This document shows, piece after piece, positions 1 through 6,102 of a DNA stretch of 7,715 bases. Source of the DNA: Candidatus Omnitrophota bacterium. GTDB taxonomy: Bacteria; Omnitrophota; Gorgyraeia; 2-02-FULL-51-18. The notes beneath the pieces are model-generated. The model saw nothing but the letters and a program-made list of their open reading frames with translations, was not told the origin of the DNA and did no database searches. Position 1 is the first letter of the stretch. Each line of letters begins with the position of its first letter. The translations under genes were made by a program, and so were the position numbers. The stretch lies in assembly GCA_016196505.1 (NCBI GenBank), contig JACPXO010000041.1, positions 1 to 7,715 of the forward strand, in the 5' to 3' direction.

Positions 1-67
1 AAGCCGGCATTCGAGGGGTGGCCGAGGCGGGATGCCTTCGCCCGCAGTCGAACGAAGTTACGACGAG

Positions 68-87
68 CCTGCCTGCCGGCAGGCAGG
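68..87. repeat. Perfect 20-base palindrome
   Basis: CCTGCCTGCCGGCAGGCAGG is identical to its own reverse complement. It could fold as an 8-bp stem with a CCGG loop. It is nested inside a longer inverted repeat, GCCTTCG at 34-40 against CGAAGGC at 90-96. There is no T-run after it, so it does not look like an intrinsic terminator. Palindromes of this type occur as dispersed intergenic repeats in some uncultivated bacterial genomes (recollection); only one copy is present in this window, so its repeat nature is inferred. Confidence 0.6.
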
Positions 88-168
88 GACGAAGGCGCCC
101 GCCGAAGGACAGGACCCCGAGAAGGCTGGCAGAGAGACGCGTGTCTAGGCGGCTCGTGGTTCGCGTAG

Positions 169-174
169 TATAAT
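169..174 (+). promoter_or_regulatory. Candidate -10 promoter element (TATAAT)
   Basis: A perfect sigma-70-type TATAAT ends 8 bases before the A of the glycosyltransferase ATG at 183. The expected transcription start is about 181-183, so a transcript from it would have virtually no 5' leader. No convincing -35 box is found 16-18 bases upstream (the sequence there is around taggcg), and no extended TG motif precedes the hexamer. It is the only plausible promoter seen for the seven-gene block, but it is supported by one element only. Confidence 0.35.
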
Positions 175-182
175 GACCGGTT

Positions 183-1307
183 ATGGGATCCGAGAGACCT
201 TTGAAGGTTTTGCATCTGACCACGCACCTTAATATAGGAGGGATCACGAGCTATATCTCTCAACTAGGCGCCGCGATGGTGAAAAAAGGCCACACCGTCG
301 CGGTCTTGTCCAGCGGGGGGGAGCTTGAACCGCTTCTGCGCGAAAAAGGTTTAAAGGTGTTCCGGCTTCCTATTCGCACGAAAAGCGTCCTTCACCCCAA
401 GCTCTTTTTCGCGTTGCCCAAGATCATCCGTCTTGTCAAAGAAGAACGCGTTGACCTTTTACACGCGCACACGCGGGTAACGCAGACGCTGGCCTTTTTC
501 GTAACCCTATTTACAAAGGTCCCTTATCTCAGCACCGCCCACGGGTTCTACAAAAGACGCCTCGGCCGGCGCTTTTTCCCTTCATGGGGCAAACGTGTGA
601 TCGCCGTGAGCCCCCTCGTGGCGGAGGAGCTGGAGAAAACCCACCAAGTGCCGCGCGCCCGTATCCGGATCGTATTCAACGCCATCGATATTCCTGAATA
701 CCGGAAGCGGCTTTTGGAAAAAAACCCTTCGGAGATCCGGAGGACCTTTGGGCTTTCCGAGAATACGTTCGTGATCGGTTCGGTGTCTCGCCTCGTGCGG
801 GACAAAGGCCATGAGTTCTTGATCGAGGCCGTTTGTCAGCTGAGAAAAAAACATCCGGATATTTTTTTACTGATGATCGGCGACGGGCGCGAAAGACGAC
901 GCCTTGAGGCGAAAATCCGCAGGCGGAAGCTTAACGACCACGCCTGTCTTTTGTCCTCGACCCCGGACATTTCGGGGTATCTGTCCATCATGGATGTTTT
1001 CGCGCATCCGGCGACTTTTAAAGAAGGATTCGGCCTGGCGATGCTGGAGGCCATGGTGGCGAAGATCCCGGTCGTCGCTACGAATATCTGGGCGATCAAT
1101 ACCATCATCCGGCACGGCGTCAACGGGTACCTCGTCGAACCCAAAAACCCTGTGGCGCTCGAGAAGACGCTCGGCGAGGTCCTCGCCAACCCCGAGCAGG
1201 CCGGGTCCGTGGCCGAAAACGCTTATCAAATGGCCGGCCAGGCGTATTCCATAGACCGAATGGCGAATGAAACGGAGACCGTGTATGAAGAAACTCGAAG
1301 GGCTTAA
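183..1307 (+). CDS. GT4-family glycosyltransferase (GT-B fold)
   Basis: This is a 374-residue retaining glycosyltransferase of the GT4 type, which transfers a sugar from a nucleotide-sugar donor to an acceptor that the sequence does not identify; envelope or exopolysaccharide glycans are usual. The N-terminal acceptor domain opens with KVLHLTTHLNIGG (8-20), with the glycine loop at 19-20. HAHTR lies at 94-98 and an AHG at 119-121. The donor domain carries SRLVRDKG (202-209), with the Arg203/Lys208 pair that contacts the donor phosphates, and the E-x7-E motif EGFGLAMLE (Glu281, Glu289). There is no signal peptide or membrane helix, so it probably acts at the cytoplasmic face. ATG 183 is the only sensible start: in-frame stops lie at 171-176 and the first beta strand begins immediately. 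No Shine-Dalgarno is visible. The gene overlaps hemD by 23 bases, although no role in heme synthesis is known for this family. Confidence 0.9.
   Translation: MGSERPLKVLHLTTHLNIGGITSYISQLGAAMVKKGHTVAVLSSGGELEPLLREKGLKVFRLPIRTKSVLHPKLFFALPKIIRLVKEERVDLLHAHTRVTQTLAFFVTLFTKVPYLSTAHGFYKRRLGRRFFPSWGKRVIAVSPLVAEELEKTHQVPRARIRIVFNAIDIPEYRKRLLEKNPSEIRRTFGLSENTFVIGSVSRLVRDKGHEFLIEAVCQLRKKHPDIFLLMIGDGRERRRLEAKIRRRKLNDHACLLSSTPDISGYLSIMDVFAHPATFKEGFGLAMLEAMVAKIPVVATNIWAINTIIRHGVNGYLVEPKNPVALEKTLGEVLANPEQAGSVAENAYQMAGQAYSIDRMANETETVYEETRRA
1274..1277 (+). promoter_or_regulatory. Ribosome binding site of hemD
   Basis: GGAG lies 7 bases before ATG 1285 and inside the 3' end of the glycosyltransferase gene. 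It decides between two in-frame starts, favouring 1285 over the ATG at 1267, which has no comparable site and would add only six residues (MKRRPC) ahead of the expected N-terminus. Confidence 0.6.
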
Positions 1308-2121
1308 CGTCGTATTTTTCGAGAGCCGGCTGTCGAAAACTCTCGGAGACCTCATAGCGCTGCAGGGGGGGCGTTCTTTTTCGGCGCCCTCGATGAAAGA
1401 AGTCCCGATCGAGAACAACCCTCACGCCTTCGCCTTTGCCGAAAAGCTGCTCAGGAGGGAAATCGACCTCGTGGTCTTTTTGACCGGCGTGGGTGTAAGG
1501 GCGCTCATGAGCATTTTGGAGACCCGCTACAAAAGAGAAACGATAGTTCTCTCCTTAAGAAAAATGACTATTATCCCCCGCGGCCCCAAGCCCATCAAGG
1601 CGCTTCACGAACTGAGCGTCCCGTATGCCGTGACGGTGCCCGAACCGAACACGTGGAGAGAAATTTTGAAAGTGTTGGACGAAAACCGCGAAAAGATCCC
1701 ACTAAAAGATAAGGTGGTCGCCGTGCAGGAATACGGCGTCGCGAACCCCGAGCTGGTGGAGGGACTTAAGAAGCGCGGCGCAAAAGTACTGTCGGTCCCC
1801 GTTTATCGATGGATGCTTCCCGACGATCTTGGGCCGCTGAAAACGGCTATTTCGAGCATGGCGTCCGGAGAAGTTCACGTCGCGGTGTTCACGACCGCCG
1901 TCCAGGTCGAGCATGTGTTCAAGGTCGCTTCCGAGATGGGTTTGGAGAATGAACTTAAAGACTCGTTTCGAAAGATCGTCGTCGCGTCCGTCGGCCCCGA
2001 TTGCACGGAATCGCTTCTGAGGCACGGTTTGTCCGTGGACATTCAACCGGCCAGCCCCAAGATGGGGCCGTTGGTTCAAGCGGTCGCGGAAAAGGCCCGT
2101 GAGGTATTGTTGAAAAAGTAG
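1285..2121 (+). CDS. hemD: Uroporphyrinogen-III synthase
   Basis: This enzyme closes hydroxymethylbilane with inversion of ring D, giving uroporphyrinogen III, the last common precursor of heme, siroheme and cobalamin. The 278-residue product has the usual length and two-lobed layout. The first strand is GLNVVFFESR (6-15). VVFLTGVGVRAL (63-74) ends the first half. VYRW with Tyr174, VAVFTTAVQVEHVF (199-212) and IVVASVGPDCTESLLRHGL (231-249) lie in the second half. The last of these matches the family's C-terminal 'G-P-T-x-x-x-L-x-x-x-G' type motif. HemD is poorly conserved in general, so recognition rests on the pattern and on hemE starting one base after its stop. It is cytoplasmic. It starts within the glycosyltransferase gene and is probably translated from the same message. 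The LTGVGVRAL wording resembles that of Gram-positive HemD proteins as I remember them. Confidence 0.87.
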   Translation: MKKLEGLNVVFFESRLSKTLGDLIALQGGRSFSAPSMKEVPIENNPHAFAFAEKLLRREIDLVVFLTGVGVRALMSILETRYKRETIVLSLRKMTIIPRGPKPIKALHELSVPYAVTVPEPNTWREILKVLDENREKIPLKDKVVAVQEYGVANPELVEGLKKRGAKVLSVPVYRWMLPDDLGPLKTAISSMASGEVHVAVFTTAVQVEHVFKVASEMGLENELKDSFRKIVVASVGPDCTESLLRHGLSVDIQPASPKMGPLVQAVAEKAREVLLKK

Positions 2122-2122
2122 T

Positions 2123-3196
2123 ATGTTACCTACTTTACACCAAAGTCCATTTCTAAAGGCCTGTCGTCGGGAGCCGACGCCCTATACGCCGGTCTGGCTC
2201 ATGCGTCAGGCCGGGCGTTATATGGAGGACTACCGGAAAGTCCGGGAACGCGTCCCTTTTAAGGCGCTGTGCCGGGACGCGTCGCTCACGGCCGAGATCA
2301 CGGTGACGGCTCAGGAAAAAATAAAGGCCGACGCAGCGATCATTTTTTCGGACATTCTTCTGATCGTCGAATCCTTCGGGTTCAAACTCGATTATGTGAA
2401 AGGCGACGGCCCTTCGATCACGCCTGTCCTTAAGAGCGCGGCGGATATTGAAGGTCTTCCCACAGCCGAACCTCGCCAGACGCTTGCCTACGTTTTTCAG
2501 GCGATACAAGAGACGCGCCGTTCGCTTAAAGCCGATATCCCTCTCATCGGTTTTGCGGGAGCACCTTTTACCCTGGCCTCGTATTTGATCGAAGGAGGCG
2601 CGTCCGGGAATTTCAAAAAAACAAAAGCGCTCATGGCCCGGGACGAAAGAAGCTGGGGAATTTTGATGGATAAGATCGCCGCGGCTACGGTCGAGTTTTT
2701 AAAAGGGCAGGTGGACGCCGGCGTTCAGGCCATCCAGCTTTTTGACAGCTGGGTGGGCTGGTTATCCCCGGAACAGTATCAAAAATACGTTCAAGCCCAT
2801 ACGAAAAAAGTGTTCGACGCGCTTGAAAGCCGGGTTCCTCTGATCCATTTTGGCACTCAGACCGCTCCATTTTTAAAAAACTTTTCCGAAGCGGGGGGAG
2901 ACGTGATCAGCGTCGACCATCGGGTTGCTTTAAGTGAGGCGTGGAAAGTGATCGGCGGTGAAAAGGCAATCCAGGGAAACCTGGATCCCGCGGTCCTTTG
3001 CGCGGACCTTAAAGCGATCGAAAGAGAGACGAGGCGTATCTTGGACGAGGCAGGCGGACGGCCGGGGCATATTTTTAATCTGGGCCATGGGGTACTGCCG
3101 GAGACGCCGCTCGAGAACGTGATAGCGCTCGTGGAGATGGTGCATGAATTCAGCGGCGGTGCTTGTCGGGTTCGGAGGGCCGGCCCGGCCTTCTGA
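2123..3196 (+). CDS. hemE: Uroporphyrinogen decarboxylase
   Basis: HemE removes the four acetate carboxyls of uroporphyrinogen III to make coproporphyrinogen III; it is a cytoplasmic, cofactor-free homodimer. At 357 residues it is of normal length. The first signature PVWLMRQAGRY (23-33) gives Arg28 and Arg32, and the second, GFAGAPFT, lies at 143-150. Residues matching the human active site are all present: Arg28, Asp77 (in FSD), Tyr154 (SYLIEG), Ser209 (QLFDS) and His322 (NLGHG). The start follows the hemD stop (2119-2121) by one base and has no good Shine-Dalgarno of its own, which points to translational coupling. The C-terminus is odd: after VHEFSG it continues with GACRVRRAGPAF, read out of frame from the first 53 bases of hemH, so the last residues look like an accidental extension. 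Identity is very secure. Confidence 0.97.
   Translation: MLPTLHQSPFLKACRREPTPYTPVWLMRQAGRYMEDYRKVRERVPFKALCRDASLTAEITVTAQEKIKADAAIIFSDILLIVESFGFKLDYVKGDGPSITPVLKSAADIEGLPTAEPRQTLAYVFQAIQETRRSLKADIPLIGFAGAPFTLASYLIEGGASGNFKKTKALMARDERSWGILMDKIAAATVEFLKGQVDAGVQAIQLFDSWVGWLSPEQYQKYVQAHTKKVFDALESRVPLIHFGTQTAPFLKNFSEAGGDVISVDHRVALSEAWKVIGGEKAIQGNLDPAVLCADLKAIERETRRILDEAGGRPGHIFNLGHGVLPETPLENVIALVEMVHEFSGGACRVRRAGPAF
3133..3136 (+). promoter_or_regulatory. Ribosome binding site of hemH inside hemE
   Basis: GGAG lies 7 bases upstream of ATG 3144. It supports a hemH start inside the hemE coding region, and so a genuine 53-base gene overlap instead of a later start. Confidence 0.55.
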
Positions 3197-4049
3197 AGTC
3201 CCACTTTTTCTGGAAAGTGTGCTTCAAGGGGTCTCGATCCCCAAAGAACGCCTCGAGGAGGTTTTAAGCCACTACGAGCGGCTGGGAGGGGTGTCTCCTT
3301 ATAACGGGATCACCCAGAGACAACGCGACGCTTTGGAACGCTGGTTTTCGGCGAAAAAAATTCCGCTCCCGGTTTATGCGGCTTATCGGCACTCGTTCCC
3401 GTCCTTCAAAGACCTGTTCTTGAGATTAAAAAAAGACAAGATCGAAGAAGCCGCGGTTTTCGTTTTGTCGCCTTTTCGTTCTTATTCGAGCTTTGAGAAG
3501 TATCTCGAGAAACTCACCGAAGCCCAAAAAGAAACCCAAAGCGAAAGCGTCCACATCACCCCGGCGCCGCCTTTTTTTGACCATTCGCTTTTTATCGAGG
3601 CGCAAAGCCAGAGGATCCTCGAAGTTCTTGAGCCCCTCACCACGGTTTTATTCTCCGCTCACTCGATACCCGTGAAAATGGCGAAGGAAAGCGGTTACGT
3701 GGATGAATTTCTCAAGGCGTCATCGCTCATTGCCAAGCGTTTGGATCTCAAAAATTGGGGGGTGGCGTATCAAAGCCGCAGTGGTTCTCCCAATGAACCA
3801 TGGCTTGAGCCCTCGGTCCGGCAAGGCATCAGTTCTTCGGATCCCCGGAGCTTTCGGAACGTGCTTTTAGCGCCGCTGGGGTTTCTCTGCGAGAACGTTG
3901 AAGTGCTTTACGACCTGGATGTCGAGGCGAAGATCGCCGCCGAAGAAAAGGGCTTACGCTATTTGAGAGCGCCGGCGGTCGCGGATCACCCGCTTTTTGT
4001 GCGGATGATGGGGGAGATCTTGCTTCAAAAACTTGGAGGCCCGGCATGA
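3144..4049 (+). CDS. hemH: Ferrochelatase (proto- or coproporphyrin type)
   Basis: This enzyme inserts Fe(II) into a porphyrin. The 301-residue product is a compact bacterial form. The N-terminus AVLVGFGGP (5-13) leads into EVPLFLESV and a GGVSPYN segment (48-54). The catalytic His173 sits in FSAHSIP (170-176), AYQSRSGSPNEPWLEP lies at 208-223, and the second catalytic residue Glu253 is in ENVEVLYDLD (250-259). There is one cysteine only (Cys249), so the [2Fe-2S] cluster of some ferrochelatases cannot be present. No membrane segment is seen. Phe10 occupies the position of the B. subtilis Tyr13 ligand, as in actinobacterial enzymes by my recollection; those use coproporphyrin III. Whether the product here is coproheme or protoheme is undecided. 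The gene overlaps hemE by 53 bases and hemY by 4 (ATGA). Confidence 0.95.
   Translation: MNSAAVLVGFGGPARPSEVPLFLESVLQGVSIPKERLEEVLSHYERLGGVSPYNGITQRQRDALERWFSAKKIPLPVYAAYRHSFPSFKDLFLRLKKDKIEEAAVFVLSPFRSYSSFEKYLEKLTEAQKETQSESVHITPAPPFFDHSLFIEAQSQRILEVLEPLTTVLFSAHSIPVKMAKESGYVDEFLKASSLIAKRLDLKNWGVAYQSRSGSPNEPWLEPSVRQGISSSDPRSFRNVLLAPLGFLCENVEVLYDLDVEAKIAAEEKGLRYLRAPAVADHPLFVRMMGEILLQKLGGPA
4035..4039 (+). promoter_or_regulatory. Ribosome binding site of hemY
   Basis: GGAGG lies 6 bases before ATG 4046, inside the end of hemH. Together with the ATGA stop/start overlap at 4046-4049 it fixes the hemY start. Confidence 0.65.
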
Positions 4050-5485
4050 AGCGCGTGGGGGTGGTCGGCGCGGGCATTTCCGGCCTTGCCGCCGCGCTTA
4101 AGCTCTGTGAGCTCAAGGAAAGACACAAAGCCGATCTTGAGGTGTTGGTTCTCGAGAAAAAAAGTCGTCCCGGAGGGAATCTCGAGACGGAGTCGCGTGA
4201 CGGGTTTCTTCTCGAAAAAGCGGCCGACGCGTTCGTCTCCGAGAAACCGTCGGTCATAGAGCTCTCGCGGCGCCTCGGCCTGGACGCCGACATCATCGAA
4301 ACACGCAAGGAAAACCGCCGCACTTTCGTGGTCAGGAATAAAAAGCTTATTCCTCTCCCTGAAGGTTTTTATCTTATCGCGCCGACTCAAGTTCTATCTT
4401 TTCTTGGGACTCCGCTTTTTTCGCTCCGGGGAAAAATGCGGGTTTTTCTCGAGCCGTGGATCTCTAAAAAAGTGGAAGCGGGGGATGAGAGCATCGGAAG
4501 TTTTATCCGCCGGCGCTTTGGGGCTGAAGTGCTTGATCGCGTAGGCCAAGCGATGCTCGGAGGGATCTACAGCGGAGACCCGGAGATTTTAAGTTTATCC
4601 GCCACGATGCCGCGATTTTTGGAGCTGGAAAGAAAATACGGCAGTGTGATCCGGGGGTTGACCCGAGAATTCTCTTTCAAAAATAAAGAGCTCGAGCCCG
4701 TGCGTGGGCCGCGGTACAGTTTATTTTGCTCGTTCCGAAAAGGGATGCAGTCGCTTCCGGAAAAGATCGCCGAAAATATCCCCGAACGCAGTTTTAGATT
4801 AAAAACCGGCGTTCAGAAAGTCGCGCGGCAAAGCTTGGGCACGGGTTGGCGAATTCTCACCGACACGGGTGAGACACTCGCCGCCGACGCCGTATTGCTT
4901 TCGGCGTCCGCCAAGTTCAGCGCCGCTTTTTTAAGGGGCGAACCGGAAAACAGCCGTTTGGTCTCGCTTTTGGATGCCATCGGTTATGAGTCCGTGGCCA
5001 CCGTCAATCTTGCTTACCGGCGCGACGCGATCAAACACCCGCTTGACGGTTTTGGGTTCGTGGTTCCAAGGACTGAACGCCTGTCCCTCACCGCCTGTTC
5101 GTTCTCGAGCCGGAAGTTTGAGGGCAGATCGCCTGAAGGTTTTGAAGTCTTGCGCGCTTTCGTCGGCGGGGCTTTCGGCCGCGAATTTTTTGAACGGGAC
5201 GATGAGTCGCTTTCCCGGGTCGTGAAGCATGATATGGCCGGGCTTTTAGGGATCACCGAAGAGCCAGTTTTTTCGACGATTAGCCGATACCGGGAGTCTA
5301 TGGTACAATACCGTTTAAATCACGGGGAGCTTGTCTCCGACATTGAAAAAGAGCTTCTAACGAAGCCGGGTCTTTGGCTTATCGGCTCAAGTTACCGCGG
5401 CCCCGGTATCTCCGATTGCGTCAGGGACGCGGAAACCCAGGCGGAAAAGTTGTTTCATTCATTGTTTCGGGAGGTCAATTTATGA
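4046..5485 (+). CDS. hemY: HemY-type FAD-dependent porphyrinogen oxidase
   Basis: This oxygen-dependent flavoenzyme performs the six-electron oxidation of protoporphyrinogen IX to protoporphyrin IX (PgoX) or of coproporphyrinogen III to coproporphyrin III (CgoX). The 479-residue product is of normal family length. It opens with the Rossmann motif VGAGISG (7-13), the ribose-binding Glu37 and RPGG at 41-44. GGIYSGDP (172-179) is typical of this family. The C-terminal FAD motif is GSSYRGPGISDC (447-458). There is no signal peptide; the family usually sits on the inner face of the cytoplasmic membrane. The start overlaps the hemH stop by 4 bases. hemE-hemH-hemY is the B. subtilis operon order, where the HemY enzyme works on coproporphyrinogen. 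Substrate cannot be read from the sequence by eye. A more distant amine-oxidase-family desaturase is unlikely given the neighbours. Confidence 0.95.
   Translation: MKRVGVVGAGISGLAAALKLCELKERHKADLEVLVLEKKSRPGGNLETESRDGFLLEKAADAFVSEKPSVIELSRRLGLDADIIETRKENRRTFVVRNKKLIPLPEGFYLIAPTQVLSFLGTPLFSLRGKMRVFLEPWISKKVEAGDESIGSFIRRRFGAEVLDRVGQAMLGGIYSGDPEILSLSATMPRFLELERKYGSVIRGLTREFSFKNKELEPVRGPRYSLFCSFRKGMQSLPEKIAENIPERSFRLKTGVQKVARQSLGTGWRILTDTGETLAADAVLLSASAKFSAAFLRGEPENSRLVSLLDAIGYESVATVNLAYRRDAIKHPLDGFGFVVPRTERLSLTACSFSSRKFEGRSPEGFEVLRAFVGGAFGREFFERDDESLSRVVKHDMAGLLGITEEPVFSTISRYRESMVQYRLNHGELVSDIEKELLTKPGLWLIGSSYRGPGISDCVRDAETQAEKLFHSLFREVNL
5469..5474 (+). promoter_or_regulatory. Ribosome binding site of the GST-like gene
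   Basis: GGGAGG lies 7 bases before ATG 5482. It supports a start at 5482 (Met-Met-Lys) over the ATG at 5374, which would add 36 residues that merely translate the end of hemY in another frame. Confidence 0.65.
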
Positions 5486-6090
5486 TGAAGCTCTACTGTT
5501 TTCCCCGATCAGGCAATTCGCGCGAAGTGAAAATTGTGCTGGCCGAAAAAAACATCCCCTTTGAACCTATAGACATTCACGCCAACCCCGCGGTCAAAGA
5601 AACCCCCGAGTTCAAAAAGGCGAGCCCCCAGGCGAAAGTGCCCGCCATCATCGACGGCGACGTGTATCTTTCGGAAGCGTTTCTCATCAACCAATATCTC
5701 GACAAAAAGTACCCTGACCCTTGCCTCATGCCCAGAGATGAGAATAAGGCGGAAGCGATAAGGCGTTTTGTCGCGGGTATCGATAAAAAGCTGGTGCTCA
5801 ACGTCGGGCTTTTGGTCATTGAGTGCCTTTTAAAGCCAAAACCTGAACAGCGCGAGGACTTTAAAGAGAAAAAAAGGGCCGAGGTGGTCGAGGGTTTAAA
5901 AGAGCTGGATCGGATGCTTGAAGGCAAGGAGTACCTCTTCGGTGATTTTTCTCTGGCGGACGTGGCCATCACGCCGCATATGGCGGCACTGCCGATATTG
6001 GGTTCGGGGATCCCTCCGGAATTGAAAAACATGACCGCTTGGTTCAAGCGCATTCAAGCTAGGCCCAGTTTCAAGCTCTCTGCTTCCTAA
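5482..6090 (+). CDS. Glutathione S-transferase family protein
   Basis: This is a 202-residue cytosolic GST-fold protein, of typical length. The N-terminal thioredoxin-like domain starts KLYCFPRSGNSREVKIVLAEK (3-23); Ser10 or Ser13 would be the candidate catalytic hydroxyl. Val53-Pro54 is the cis-proline site. The helical C-terminal domain carries FSLADVAITP (156-165), the N-capping box with Asp160. The glutathione-binding Glu-Ser pair is only half present: LSEAFLI (63-69) has Glu65 followed by Ala66. GSTs conjugate or reduce electrophiles with glutathione, or bind hydrophobic ligands including heme; no substrate can be named here. It follows hemY with an ATGA overlap (5482-5485), so it is co-translated with the heme genes. 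A role in porphyrin handling or peroxide detoxification is speculation. The family is secure, the function unknown. Confidence 0.9.
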   Translation: MMKLYCFPRSGNSREVKIVLAEKNIPFEPIDIHANPAVKETPEFKKASPQAKVPAIIDGDVYLSEAFLINQYLDKKYPDPCLMPRDENKAEAIRRFVAGIDKKLVLNVGLLVIECLLKPKPEQREDFKEKKRAEVVEGLKELDRMLEGKEYLFGDFSLADVAITPHMAALPILGSGIPPELKNMTAWFKRIQARPSFKLSAS

Positions 6091-6095
6091 GGAGG
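6089..6095 (+). promoter_or_regulatory. Strong ribosome binding site of the acyl-CoA dehydrogenase gene
   Basis: AAGGAGG overlaps the GST stop codon (TAA 6088-6090) and continues into GTG, giving a near-complete complement to the 16S rRNA 3' end. It lies 7 bases before GTG 6103 and decides that non-ATG start; the in-frame GTG at 6112 would be 16 bases away. Confidence 0.75.
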
Positions 6096-6102
6096 TGGTG
6101 GG

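Larger units (their letters stand above)
1..182. other. Upstream intergenic or gene-end region, no assignable gene
   Basis: No recognisable protein or RNA is visible here. All three forward frames are open from base 1 until stops at 166-168, 146-148 and 171-173, and two of the three reverse frames are open too, so openness says nothing at this GC content. The forward translations are rich in Arg, Gly, Pro and Ala without a domain motif. A C-terminal tail of an upstream gene cannot be excluded. The stretch holds a 20-base palindrome, flanking short inverted repeats (34-40 with 90-96; 27-31 with 41-45) and, at its end, a -10-like hexamer. Confidence 0.5.

Noticed and set aside
10..30. A stretch resembling the 5' part of a tRNA (GGGGTGGCCGAGGCGG)
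   Set aside because: No matching anticodon arm, T-loop (GTTCGAA) or acceptor stem partner follows at the right distance.
68..100. The palindrome as a rho-independent terminator of an upstream gene
   Set aside because: No run of T follows the stem; the downstream sequence is GACGAAGGCG.
867..1418. A 183-codon minus-strand open frame across the glycosyltransferase/hemD junction
   Set aside because: It has no recognisable domain and no supporting start context, and it is explained by two real plus-strand genes.
5301..5309. TGGTACAAT inside hemY, resembling an extended -10 promoter that could drive the GST and acyl-CoA dehydrogenase genes
   Set aside because: There is no -35-like hexamer at 16-18 bases, and the bases encode a conserved stretch of HemY. 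One match of this kind in 7.7 kb is expected by chance.
5374..5481. A 36-residue N-terminal extension of the GST from an upstream ATG
   Set aside because: The added residues are a different-frame reading of the hemY C-terminus, lack family similarity, and a good ribosome binding site precedes ATG 5482.
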